Source: Streptomyces polyasparticus
Lineage (GTDB): Bacteria > Actinomycetota > Actinomycetes > Streptomycetales > Streptomycetaceae
Assembly (NCBI RefSeq): GCF_014493765.1
Contig: NZ_JACTVJ010000011.1
Coordinates: 62,001-126,000 of the forward strand
DNA length: 64,000 nucleotides
Direction of reading: 5' to 3'
In this document: piece after piece, positions 25,072 to 33,420 of the stretch
Numbering within the stretch: the first letter of the stretch is position 1
Layout of the letters: each line of letters begins with the position of its first letter
Made by a program: the position numbers and the translations under genes
The notes under the pieces: generated by a model
What the model was told of the DNA's origin: nothing
The model's input: only the letters and a program-made list of their open reading frames with translations
Database searches by the model: none

Positions 25072-27690
25072 ATGCAGGCGAATGAGATGGTGGACGGGCT
25101 GGTCCAGGGGGCGCTCAAGGCGCTCGATCTTTTCGAGACCTACGACCAGGAGCAGGTCGACCACATCGTCAAGAAGGCCTCCCTCGCGGCGCTGAGCCAG
25201 CACGGCGAACTGGCCGAACTGGCCGTCGAGGAGACCGGTCGCGGCATCTTCGAGGACAAGGCCGTCAAGAACCTCTTCGCCTGCGAGCACGTCGTCAACT
25301 CGATGCGCGGCCTCAAGACCGCGGGCGTCATCTCCCGCGACGAGCTGAACGGCATCACCGAGATCGCGGAGCCGGTCGGCGTCATCTGCGCCATGACCCC
25401 CGTGACCAACCCGACGTCGACCACGATCTTCAAGGCCCTGATCGCCCTGAAGACCCGTAACCCGATCATCTTCGCCTTCCACCCCTCCGCGCAGAACTGC
25501 TCCGCCGAGGCCGCCCGTATCGTGCGCGACGCCGCGATCGAGGCCGGTGCCCCGGAGAACTGCGTGCAGTGGATCGAGACCCCGTCGATGGAGGCCACCG
25601 GCTTCCTGATGAACCACGCGGGGGTCTCCACCATCCTCGCCACCGGCGGCAACGCGATGGTCAAGGCCGCGTACTCCTGCGGCAAGCCGGCGCTCGGCGT
25701 CGGTGCGGGCAACGTCCCCGCGTATGTGCACAAGAGCGCCAAGCTGCAGCGCGCCATCCACGACATCGTGCTCTCGAAGGCCTTCGACAACGGCATGATC
25801 TGCGCCTCCGAGCAGGCCGCGATCCTCGACAAGGAGATCTACAAGGAGGGCATCGCCGAGTTCAAGCGCCTCGGTGCCTACCTGGTCTCCGCCGCCGAGA
25901 AGACCCAGCTGGAGAACTTCATCTTCGGCACCACCGCGTACGGCGAGAACTGCGCGGGCGCCAAGCTGAACCCGAACGTCGTCGGCAAGTCCCCCGAGTG
26001 GATCGCCGAGCAGGCCGGGTTCTCCGTGCCCGAAGGCACCTCGATCCTCATCGCCGAGTGCAACGAGGTCGGTGACAACGAGCCGCTGACCCGCGAGAAG
26101 CTCTCCCCGGTCCTGGCCGTCCTGAAGGCCGGCTCCACCGAGCTCGGTGTCGAACTGGCCGCACAGATGGTCGAGTTCCACGGTCTGGGCCACTCGGCCG
26201 CGATCCACGCCGAGGACGAGGAGCTGGTCGAGGAGTTCGGCAAGCGCGTCAAGGCGATCCGTGTCATCGCCAACTCGCCCTCCACCTTCGGCGGCATCGG
26301 CGACGTCTACAACGCCTTCCTGCCCTCGCTGACGCTGGGCTGCGGCTCGTACGGCCACAACTCGGTCTCCAACAACGTGACCGCGGTCAACCTGGTCAAC
26401 ATCAAGCGGATCGGACGGCGCAACACCAACATGCAGTGGTTCAAGGTCCCGCCGAAGATCTACTTCGAGCGCAACTCCATCCGCTACCTCGGTGAGATGG
26501 ACGGCATCAAGAAGGTCTCGCTCGTCACCGACAAGACGATGGTCGCCCTCGGCTTCGTCGAGAAGGTCACGAACATCCTGCAGTCGCGTGCGGGCGGCGT
26601 CTCGATCCAGGTGATCGACAACGTCGAGCCGAACCCGGAGCTGGACACCGTCCTTGCCGGTGCCGCGATGATGCGGGACTTCCAGCCCGACACGATCGTC
26701 GCGCTCGGCGGCGGCTCGGCGATGGACGCCGCGAAGATCATGTGGCTGATGTACGAGCACCCGGAGATCGCGTTCGCCGACACGAAGGAGAAGTTCTTCG
26801 ACGTCCGCAAGCGGGCCTTCAAGTTCCCGTCCCTCGGCGAGAAGGCCAGGATGGTCGCCATCCCGACGACGTCGGGCACCGGCTCCGAGGTCACCCCGTT
26901 CGCGGTCATCTCCGACCCGAAGGCCGCGCAGAAGTACCCGCTCGCCGACTACGCGCTCACCCCGCACGTCGCGATCGTCGACCCGAACCTGCCGATGGGC
27001 CTGCCGGCCTCCGTCACGGCCGACTCCGGCTTCGACGCGCTGACCCACGCCACCGAGGCGTACATCTCGGCCTACTCGAACGACTACACCGACGGTCTGT
27101 GCCTGCAGGCCATCAAGCTGATCTTCGAGAACCTCGAGGACTGCGTGAAGCTCGGCGCCAAGGCTCCCGAGGCGCGCGAGAAGATGCACAACGCGTCCAC
27201 GGTGGCGGGCATGGCCTTCGCCAACGCCTTCCTCGGTCTGGTGCACGCGATGGCCCACACCCTGGGCAACACCTTCCACGTCCCGCACGGCCGCACCAAC
27301 GCGCTGCTTCTGCCGCACGTCATCCGGCACAACGGGACCGTGACGCACAAGGCCACGCCGTGGCCGAAGGCCGAGGTCTACCGCGCTCCGGAGCGTCTGC
27401 AGGAGATCGCGAAGATGCTGGGCCTCAAGGCCCGCACCCCGCAGGAGGGCGTGGAGTCCTACGCCGCCGCCGTCGAGGAGCTGCGCACCCGCTGCGGCAT
27501 CCCGAGCTCCTTCCAGGAGGAGGGCGTCGACGAGGCCGCCTTCATCGCGGCCCTGCCGCAGCAGGCCATGAACGCCTACGCCGACCAGTGCGCGCCGGCG
27601 AACCCGCGGATGCCGATGATCGGTGACATGAAGCAGCTGATGCGTCAGGCGTACTACGGCAACCGCGAGGGCGCCCCCAAGTCCGCGTGA
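25072..27690 (+). CDS. adhE: Bifunctional acetaldehyde-CoA/alcohol dehydrogenase
   Basis: 872 residues, the usual AdhE length. GAAGGAG precedes ATG 25072. The N-terminal half is a CoA-acylating aldehyde dehydrogenase: CAMTPVTNPTSTTIFKALIALKTRNPI, catalytic Cys244 in NGMICASEQA. The linker leads to an iron-type alcohol dehydrogenase with the NAD motif GGGSAMDAAK and metal ligands in SGFDALTHATEAY, GLVHAMAHTLGN and VPHGRTNALL. It reduces acetyl-CoA to ethanol with two NADH and forms spirosomes in other bacteria. AdhE is unexpected in a mostly aerobic genus. Rex and DosR-like sites upstream predict induction by low oxygen and high NADH. Confidence 0.97.
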   Translation: MQANEMVDGLVQGALKALDLFETYDQEQVDHIVKKASLAALSQHGELAELAVEETGRGIFEDKAVKNLFACEHVVNSMRGLKTAGVISRDELNGITEIAEPVGVICAMTPVTNPTSTTIFKALIALKTRNPIIFAFHPSAQNCSAEAARIVRDAAIEAGAPENCVQWIETPSMEATGFLMNHAGVSTILATGGNAMVKAAYSCGKPALGVGAGNVPAYVHKSAKLQRAIHDIVLSKAFDNGMICASEQAAILDKEIYKEGIAEFKRLGAYLVSAAEKTQLENFIFGTTAYGENCAGAKLNPNVVGKSPEWIAEQAGFSVPEGTSILIAECNEVGDNEPLTREKLSPVLAVLKAGSTELGVELAAQMVEFHGLGHSAAIHAEDEELVEEFGKRVKAIRVIANSPSTFGGIGDVYNAFLPSLTLGCGSYGHNSVSNNVTAVNLVNIKRIGRRNTNMQWFKVPPKIYFERNSIRYLGEMDGIKKVSLVTDKTMVALGFVEKVTNILQSRAGGVSIQVIDNVEPNPELDTVLAGAAMMRDFQPDTIVALGGGSAMDAAKIMWLMYEHPEIAFADTKEKFFDVRKRAFKFPSLGEKARMVAIPTTSGTGSEVTPFAVISDPKAAQKYPLADYALTPHVAIVDPNLPMGLPASVTADSGFDALTHATEAYISAYSNDYTDGLCLQAIKLIFENLEDCVKLGAKAPEAREKMHNASTVAGMAFANAFLGLVHAMAHTLGNTFHVPHGRTNALLLPHVIRHNGTVTHKATPWPKAEVYRAPERLQEIAKMLGLKARTPQEGVESYAAAVEELRTRCGIPSSFQEEGVDEAAFIAALPQQAMNAYADQCAPANPRMPMIGDMKQLMRQAYYGNREGAPKSA

Positions 27691-27721
27691 ACCGTTGACG
27701 GTTCGGCGAGCCACTGACGTC

Positions 27722-27757
27722 GAGAGCCCCTTCCGGTACCCACCGGGAGGGGCTCTC
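27722..27757 (+). terminator. Intrinsic terminator of adhE
   Basis: 15-bp stem (27722-27736 with 27743-27757, one wobble), 6-base loop, followed by TTCGT. It lies 31 bp after the stop. Confidence 0.88.
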
Positions 27758-27902
27758 TTCGTGTACGGAGGCTGCTCGTACGGGTGGTTCCGCGGAGGGC
27801 TGCCGGGGTGGGCAAGGGGGTCGTGTCGCGGGGCTCGCCCGGGTCGGTGGGCTTTGCGGGGCTCCGCCCCGGTACCCCGGTGGCAGGCCATCCGCGCGCG
27901 GC

Positions 27903-28565
27903 CTACTCCTCCGGGTGTTCCTCCTCCAGTCGCGGGGCGATGAAGCGGCCCATCGGGAGGACGTTGCGGCCCCACGTGGAGGCCAGGATCTGGCCGGCCA
28001 GCAGATAGAGCGCGCCCGCCGCGGCGAGCAGGCCGCACCAGCCCGTGAAGCGGTTCCAGCCGACGCTGCCCGTGAAGCCGTTGACCGTCATGCCGATGAA
28101 GGCGCCGAGCACGCACGTGAACGTGAACAGGAGCGCCACATGGATACGGCACGCGCCCAGCCACAGGACGAAGACCACGAACACCCACGGCAGCGTGAAC
28201 AGGCCCATCGTGTCGCCGCGCAGCGACGGGTCGAGGCCCGGCACCACCCACTCCAGCATCAGGGCCTTCGCCATCCAGAACAGACCGAAGCCGCCGAACA
28301 CCGTGGCGTGCCAGGTGTCACCGCGCTGGGCCTGGAAGAGCCCGGCGAGCAGCTGCGCGAGGCCGCCGATGAAGAAGCCCACTATCGGCACCACGGAGTG
28401 CGAGAGCTTCTCCGGGAAGACGCCCGCGTCGATCCCCGTCGCGATCGTCGTGACCACGATGAAGCCCGTGAGCCCGAGCGGCCCCAGCTGGGCCTGAGCG
28501 GAGGGCTCCATCCGCTTGACGGACAGCGCCTGGGCGATGGGGCCCGAACGGTTCAGGAGGTTCAT
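27903..28565 (-). CDS. GPR1/FUN34/YaaH (SatP-like) acetate/succinate channel
   Basis: 220 residues from ATG 28565. Six membrane helices. The family signature is in AQLGPLGLTGFIVV near residue 25 (the usual N-P-x-PLGL-GF form, here variant), followed by GFFIGGLAQLLAGLFQAQRGDTWHATVFGGFGLFW. The family moves acetate and succinate with protons. The start overlaps the stop of the upstream membrane gene by 4 bp (ATGA), so both come from one transcript. In this setting it could import or release the acetate that the nearby phosphoketolase/acyl-CoA synthetase genes predict. Confidence 0.85.
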   Translation of the reverse strand: MNLLNRSGPIAQALSVKRMEPSAQAQLGPLGLTGFIVVTTIATGIDAGVFPEKLSHSVVPIVGFFIGGLAQLLAGLFQAQRGDTWHATVFGGFGLFWMAKALMLEWVVPGLDPSLRGDTMGLFTLPWVFVVFVLWLGACRIHVALLFTFTCVLGAFIGMTVNGFTGSVGWNRFTGWCGLLAAAGALYLLAGQILASTWGRNVLPMGRFIAPRLEEEHPEE

Positions 28566-29701
28566 GCGCGCTGCTCCTCGGCCTCGGCCTCGAGTTCCTT
28601 CTTGTCCTGGCGAAGCAGCGACATCACGATCGCCACGGCCGCCGCACCCACCGCCCAGCCCGCGAGCGTCAGGAACGCGCCGCCGGCGCCGTTGCCCTTG
28701 AAGTACGCGATGGAGCGCGCCGCGAACGTGCCCGCGCCCGGCGGCAGAATCGGGCCGAGATGCCGCCAGAAGCCCGGCAGCAGCGGATACGGATAGGCGC
28801 CGCCGGCACTGGGATTGCCGAGCACGACCACGAGCAGGATCGCCAGGCCGATGCCGACGATGCCGGCGAGACCCTGGAAGGCGAGCGTGATCGCGCCGAC
28901 CGCGAAGACGAGCAGGGCACCGAGGCCCCACAGCGCCATCACGCTGCCGGGCAGCGCGCCGAGGATCGGTCCGGCGATCACCGCGCCGAGCAGGCCCGCG
29001 ACGACCGAGTACACGGCCATCGCGCCGAGCCGGATCACCGCACGCGCCGGGTTGGCGGGCTTGGCGCCCGCGCTGATGGCGAGGGCCGAGGCGCACAGAT
29101 AGCCGCCCACGCACCAGCCGACGACGAGATAGAACGCGGACAGGCCGCGCGCGTCCCCGTCCGCCTCGGGCACCACGTCCACGACCTTGAAGGTGCGCTT
29201 CTCCGCGCCCTCGACCTTGGCCGTGATCTGTTCGAGCGCCTGGGACAGCGAGGCCCCCGCGCCGCTGGCCACCAGGAGCCGGTCCTCGGTGCCCTGCGGA
29301 TTGATGATCAGCGCGCCGTCCACGCCCCGGTCCTTGATCCGCGCAAGGGCGTCGGCCTCGGAGGAGCTGGCGCTCGGCTTCAGGGGCTTGCCCGGCAGCG
29401 CCTTGAGGCGCTGCACGGCCTGCTCGGTGGCCGCCTCCATCTGCTTCTGCGCGGCCGCTGCCCGCGCCGGATCCGCGGCCGCCGCGGCCTCCGCCTCGGC
29501 GGCGGGCAGCGCGACCGTGACCGCGATCGGGATCTCGTGCGGCTTCGGCTGATGGAAGGCGCCGATGTACGAGGCGATGAATGCCAGTTGTACGGCGAGT
29601 ACGCCAAGGACAAGGAGTGCGGTCCGCACACTCACCGCGTCCTTGATCTCGTGCAGAAATCCGGTGCTCGGATCGCCGTCCAGTCCTCCACGTGGGCTCA
29701 T
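28562..29701 (-). CDS. DUF3533/YhgE-like multi-helix membrane protein
   Basis: 379 residues from ATG 29701. One N-terminal helix (about 24-46), a roughly 140-residue outside domain rich in Ala/Glu with VDGALIINPQGTEDRLLVASGAGAS, then five or six C-terminal helices. This is the topology of the DUF3533/ABC-2-type YhgE-Pip proteins. Substrate and role are unknown. It is the first gene of a two-gene operon with the acetate-channel gene. Two candidate OsdR-type boxes (29714-29756) lie just upstream. Confidence 0.8.
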   Translation of the reverse strand: MSPRGGLDGDPSTGFLHEIKDAVSVRTALLVLGVLAVQLAFIASYIGAFHQPKPHEIPIAVTVALPAAEAEAAAAADPARAAAAQKQMEAATEQAVQRLKALPGKPLKPSASSSEADALARIKDRGVDGALIINPQGTEDRLLVASGAGASLSQALEQITAKVEGAEKRTFKVVDVVPEADGDARGLSAFYLVVGWCVGGYLCASALAISAGAKPANPARAVIRLGAMAVYSVVAGLLGAVIAGPILGALPGSVMALWGLGALLVFAVGAITLAFQGLAGIVGIGLAILLVVVLGNPSAGGAYPYPLLPGFWRHLGPILPPGAGTFAARSIAYFKGNGAGGAFLTLAGWAVGAAAVAIVMSLLRQDKKELEAEAEEQRA

Positions 29702-29713
29702 GTCCCCACGCTC

Positions 29714-29756
29714 GGGCCCGGTCGGCCCACCCGCAGCAGCGGGAGGGCCGATCGGG
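29714..29756 (-). promoter_or_regulatory. Pair of OsdR-like inverted repeats before DUF3533-yaaH operon
   Basis: Copy 1: GGGCCCG-GT-CGGCCC (29714-29728). Copy 2: GGGCCG-AT-CGGG (29745-29756). Centres are 30 bp apart, about three helical turns, within 55 bp of the ATG. Confidence 0.55.
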
Positions 29757-29782
29757 TGAGCCGGGAGTCCGCGGCCCGTGGC

Positions 29783-31354
29783 TCAGCGCCGGTGCATCGT
29801 GTGCAGGGCGTCGACCAGGACCTTCGGGTCGTGGCCGCCCTTGTAGACCGGCGGCGGCTGCTTGTCCAGGTGCAGCAGGCCGGCCACCGCGGTCCAGGCG
29901 GTGCGCACCGAGTACTCGACGGTGAAGACCACGTCGTCGGGGACCTCGGCGTACTGCCCGATGAAGGCGAGGTTCGTGGCGCCCGGCGGCACGACCTGCG
30001 GGCGGTCGCCCGCCTTGCGGACCAGGAACTGGCTGGTGATGTACGGCATCAGGGCCGGCAGGACGATCGAGTTCTCGAGGATCTGCGGGCCCTCCTCGAA
30101 GCGCAGGTGGTGCAGGACCTCGTCGAGGATCTCGCGGCCGGTGCACTCGCGCATCGGCTTGCCGGTGAAGTCGCCGCTCTTGTCGGGGAAGAGGGCGTAG
30201 CCCCACCAGACGAAGGTGTCCTCGGGCTGCTCGTGGAAGTGCGGCTGGTGGTTGAGCACGATCGTCAGGAGCCAGCCGGAGTCCTTGAACGTGATCAGAC
30301 CGCCCTTGCCGGCCTCGCTGCCGGAGAACTTCTCCATCAGCTCGAAGAACGTCGGGTCCTTCGTGGTCACCGTGAACGACTCCCAAGTGGAGTCGTCGAC
30401 GGACGAGTTGAACACCGAAGGGTCACCGAGGAGGCCGTCGGGGCGCTTGGCCGCGAGGGTTTCCCACAGCCGCCAGGCGCCGCTGGAGCCCGAGGTGTCC
30501 AGGGCGGGCGCGCGGTCCGTGGCGCCGAGCGTGGAGTTCGCGGTCATCGAGCCGTTGGTCACCATGACCAGGTCGTCCGGGGCGAAGTCCACGGTCTCCG
30601 TGCTGCCGCCGCGCGTCCAGGTCAGGCTGCGGACCGTGAGCTCGTCGCCTTCGGTGAGGTCCAAGTCCGTGACCGTGGTGCCGAGTTGGACCGTCACGCC
30701 CTGGTCGGTCAGCCACTTCATCAGCGGGCGCACGATCGAGTCGTACTGGTTGAAGCGCGTCCGGTAGATCCCCGACATGGAGTCGAAGGTCTCGAAGAGA
30801 TGGACGAAGCGGTTGAGATAGCGGCGGAACTCGATCGCGCTGTGCCAGGGCTCGAAGGCGAACGTGGTGCACCACATCCACCAGAAGTTCGTGTGGAAGA
30901 ACTCCTGGCTGAAGCAGTCCACGATGCGCTTGCCGTCGAGCAGCTTCTCCGGGGTGGCCACGCACTTGACCAGTTCGAGCCGGTCGCGCTCGGAGAAGCC
31001 CATCGAGTGCGACTCGACGACCTTGCCCTCCTTGTCGACGAGCCGCGCATGGTCGTCCCAGGCGAAGTCCTCGTGGAAGGCGAAGGTGTCCTCGGTGACC
31101 GACTTCGCGGGGTCGTCGAGCGAGGGGATCGAGCTCAGCAGGTCGTAGGTGCACTCGAAGTGGATCTCGAACATCCGGCCGCCGCGCATCGTGTACCCGG
31201 TCTCCGGCGAGCCCGAAGCGTCGAGGCTGCCGCCCTCGCGGTCCTGTTCCTCGAGGATCACGATGTCCGGCCCGGAGAAGCCGCCCTCCCTGATCAGGAA
31301 CGCCGCGGCCGACAGGGACGCGATGCCGCTTCCCACCAGGTATGCCTTCGCCAT
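29783..31354 (-). CDS. Oleate hydratase (myosin-cross-reactive antigen family)
   Basis: 523 residues from ATG 31354. FAD-binding N-terminus KAYLVGSGIASLSAAAFLI and acidic IVILEEQDREGGSLD, the RGGR loop (57-60) and IHFECTYDLLSSIPSLDDP, then FNQYDSIVRPLMKWL. The family adds water to the cis-9 double bond of oleate to give 10-hydroxystearate. In most members RGGR is followed by a Glu thought to activate water; here the following residue is Met61, with Glu63 two further on. I recall the same replacement in a monomeric Rhodococcus enzyme. It may detoxify or store unsaturated fatty acids under stress. Divergent from the chimera gene. Confidence 0.93.
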   Translation of the reverse strand: MAKAYLVGSGIASLSAAAFLIREGGFSGPDIVILEEQDREGGSLDASGSPETGYTMRGGRMFEIHFECTYDLLSSIPSLDDPAKSVTEDTFAFHEDFAWDDHARLVDKEGKVVESHSMGFSERDRLELVKCVATPEKLLDGKRIVDCFSQEFFHTNFWWMWCTTFAFEPWHSAIEFRRYLNRFVHLFETFDSMSGIYRTRFNQYDSIVRPLMKWLTDQGVTVQLGTTVTDLDLTEGDELTVRSLTWTRGGSTETVDFAPDDLVMVTNGSMTANSTLGATDRAPALDTSGSSGAWRLWETLAAKRPDGLLGDPSVFNSSVDDSTWESFTVTTKDPTFFELMEKFSGSEAGKGGLITFKDSGWLLTIVLNHQPHFHEQPEDTFVWWGYALFPDKSGDFTGKPMRECTGREILDEVLHHLRFEEGPQILENSIVLPALMPYITSQFLVRKAGDRPQVVPPGATNLAFIGQYAEVPDDVVFTVEYSVRTAWTAVAGLLHLDKQPPPVYKGGHDPKVLVDALHTMHRR

Positions 31355-31440
31355 TGTTTGCTCCTCGGCAGTCGCCCCCCGACGGTCCTCGTCAGTCTCG
31401 GCCCGGACGCACGGGCGGGCAGGAGCGCGAGTCCGAACGA

Positions 31441-32181
31441 GTGACGGCGGCCGACGGTGCAACGAAGGTTCGTCCGGAAGTACCCCCGGTCCGGCATGAG
31501 GCCTACTCCTTCACCTGTCTCGACTGCGGTCGCAGCTGGGAGCAGGAGTACGACGTCAGCCGCTATGTGGACGGCGAGGGGGTGTCCCGCGTCCGCTGCA
31601 CCTTCAGCGAGGGCAAGCTCATCCGCTCCCCGCTCACCCACCCGTACTGCCCGTCCTGCGAGTCCACCGTGCTGCGTGTGCCCCCGGCCGGCGGCGACAT
31701 CGAGGTGGTGGCCGAGGCGGTCTCCGGCGACGAGGCCCTCGAGGTGGTCGCCGCGCACGACCCCGACGGTGTCGTCCTCGACCTGGCGATGCCGGACGGC
31801 CTCGACGGCTATCTCCTGAAGACGGCCGCCGGCGAGCAGATGCGGGCCGCCGTGCAGAGCGCCGTGGAGCACCGGGCGGTGCTGTCCCCGGCGGTGATCG
31901 CGACCGTGATGGACCGGTTCGCGGGACATCACCACCCGGCGGTCGACGAAACGCTCGTGGCCCAGGTCGGCACGCTGTCCCCGATGGAGCTGCGCTGTGT
32001 CCTCGCGGTGTCCGAAGGCCTCGGCAACCGGGAGATCGCCGAGCGGCTCTCGCTCGCCGAGGGCACGGTCAAGTCGCACATCTCGCGGGCGCTGCGCAAG
32101 TTCGCCCTGGACAACCGCACCCAGCTGGCCCTGCTCGTCAACGATCAGCGCGGGGTCTTCCTGAAGGCCCTGGGGCGCTGA
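31441..32181 (+). CDS. Zinc-ribbon / truncated receiver / LuxR-HTH chimera
   Basis: 246 residues from GTG 31441; the start is tentative. Residues about 20-80 form a zinc ribbon (YSFTCLDCGRSWEQEY then HPYCPSCESTVLRV). Without a break the frame continues into DIEVVAEAVSGDEALEVVAAHDPDGVVLDLAMPDG, a NarL-family receiver lacking its first strand and acidic pair, then jumps to GYLLKTAAGEQM, missing about 40 residues of the receiver core. The C-terminal HTH is complete: LSPMELRCVLAVSEGLGNREIAERLSLAEGTVKSHISRALRKF. No stop or frameshift occurs. It may be a phosphorylation-independent DNA-binding protein or a decaying fusion. Confidence 0.78.
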   Translation: MTAADGATKVRPEVPPVRHEAYSFTCLDCGRSWEQEYDVSRYVDGEGVSRVRCTFSEGKLIRSPLTHPYCPSCESTVLRVPPAGGDIEVVAEAVSGDEALEVVAAHDPDGVVLDLAMPDGLDGYLLKTAAGEQMRAAVQSAVEHRAVLSPAVIATVMDRFAGHHHPAVDETLVAQVGTLSPMELRCVLAVSEGLGNREIAERLSLAEGTVKSHISRALRKFALDNRTQLALLVNDQRGVFLKALGR

Positions 32182-32187
32182 ACCGGA

Positions 32188-33228
32188 TCACGTACGGGAC
32201 AGCGCGACCTTCAACGCCCCTGTCTTCGAGGCCTGTTCGAAGACCTCGTAGGCCTCCTCCATCCGCCCCAGCGGGAAGCGGTGCGTGGTGAAGCCCGACA
32301 CGTCGAGCTGACCCGCGGCGAGCATCCGCAGCAGCGTCGGAGTGGAGTGTGTGTCCACCAGGCCCGTGGTCAGGGTGACATTCCTGATCCAGAGCTCCTC
32401 CAGATGGAGCGTGGCGGGACCGCCGTGCACGCCCACGTTGGCGACCCGGCCGCCGGGCCGGATCAGCCGGGTGCACAGTTCGAAGGTGCCCGGCAGACCG
32501 ACCGCCTCGATGGCGACATCCGCGCCCAGGCCCTCGGTGAGCTCCCTGACCCGGCCCTCCGGGTTCTCGCCGGGGGCGAGGGCGATATGGGCGCCCTGTC
32601 GGCGGGCCGCCTCGCGGCGGGCCCCGCTCGGGTCGATGGCGATGATCCGGCTCGGCGCGAACAGCCGGGCGGTGAGGATCGCCGCGAGCCCGATGGGCCC
32701 CGCGCCCACCACGGCGACCACGTCGCCGGGAGTGACCCGGCCGCCGAGCACACCCACTTCGTACGCGGTGGGCAGGATGTCGGCGAGCATCAACGCGGCC
32801 TCGTCGCCGACCTCTTGGGGCAGCGGGTGCACGGAGGTGTCGGCGAAGGGGACCCGTACGTACCCGGCCTGCACACCGTCGATGCGGTGGCCGAGGATCC
32901 AGCCGCCGCCGCCCAGGCACTGCCCGTAGGCGGACTCGCGGCAGAAGCGGCAGCGGCCGCAGGCCGTGATGCAGGAGATCAGGACCCGGTCGCCCGGGCG
33001 GACCGTGGTGACGGAGGGGCCGACCTCCTGGACGGTGCCGACCGCCTCGTGGCCGAGGATCCGGCCGGGTTCGACCGCGGGTACGTCGCCCTTGAGTATG
33101 TGCAGGTCGGTGCCGCAGATGGTGACCGCGTCGACGCGGATGACCGCGTCACCGGGGTCCTGGAGCTTCGGGTCGGGGACCTCGTCCCAGGAGCGTTTGC
33201 CCGGGCCGTGGAACACGAGTGCCTTCAT
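32188..33228 (-). CDS. Zinc-dependent alcohol dehydrogenase (MDR family)
   Basis: 346 residues from ATG 33228, strong GGAGGAGG site. Catalytic zinc ligands in ICGTDLHILKGD and GHEAVG; structural zinc Cys in CGRCRFCRESAYGQC; Rossmann motif VAVVGAGPIGLAAILTARLF with acidic IAIDPSG, indicating NAD(H) preference. Related Zn dehydrogenases sit in the S. coelicolor stress/dormancy region. It could reduce acetaldehyde or another aldehyde under low oxygen. It ends 6 bp from the convergent chimera gene. Confidence 0.92.
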   Translation of the reverse strand: MKALVFHGPGKRSWDEVPDPKLQDPGDAVIRVDAVTICGTDLHILKGDVPAVEPGRILGHEAVGTVQEVGPSVTTVRPGDRVLISCITACGRCRFCRESAYGQCLGGGGWILGHRIDGVQAGYVRVPFADTSVHPLPQEVGDEAALMLADILPTAYEVGVLGGRVTPGDVVAVVGAGPIGLAAILTARLFAPSRIIAIDPSGARREAARRQGAHIALAPGENPEGRVRELTEGLGADVAIEAVGLPGTFELCTRLIRPGGRVANVGVHGGPATLHLEELWIRNVTLTTGLVDTHSTPTLLRMLAAGQLDVSGFTTHRFPLGRMEEAYEVFEQASKTGALKVALSRT

Positions 33229-33274
33229 GGTGGCCTCCTCCAGGTGGAGACTTCCGGCGGTGGGCCGGGAGAGT

Positions 33275-33312
33275 CCGCCTGCGCGGCCGTCCCCAAAAGG
33301 CCGCGCAGGCGG
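33275..33312. terminator. Strong hairpin between USP and Zn-ADH genes
   Basis: Perfect 14-bp stem CCGCCTGCGCGGCC (33275-33288) with 33299-33312 and loop GTCCCCAAAA. On the minus strand it lies after the USP gene and before the ADH promoter. Confidence 0.75.
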
Positions 33313-33382
33313 GTGCGGCCGAGCGCCGAGGCGCACTCGGTGATTCCGCACGGGGGGTGGTCCGGTGGGTGCCGGTCCCGGG

Positions 33383-33410
33383 GGGCCGGTTCCAGAGGGC
33401 CGGTTCCAGA
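33383..33410. repeat. Tandem 14-bp direct repeat
   Basis: GGGCCGGTTCCAGA occurs twice with no gap (33383-33396, 33397-33410), and a third degenerate unit (AGTGCCGGTCTCAG) follows directly. It lies just beyond the stop codon of the USP gene at 33421. Confidence 0.75.
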
Positions 33411-33420
33411 AGTGCCGGTC

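Noticed and set aside
24913-28251. Open frame of more than 1100 codons on the minus strand
   Set aside because: It lies opposite adhE, which has full catalytic motifs. The frame arises from the GC-rich third positions of the real gene and its protein is low-complexity Arg/Gly/Val.
31342-31440. N-terminal extension of the zinc-ribbon chimera
   Set aside because: An in-frame ATG exists at 31342 but it overlaps the start of oleate hydratase, has no ribosome site and encodes Pro/Arg/Ser-rich sequence.
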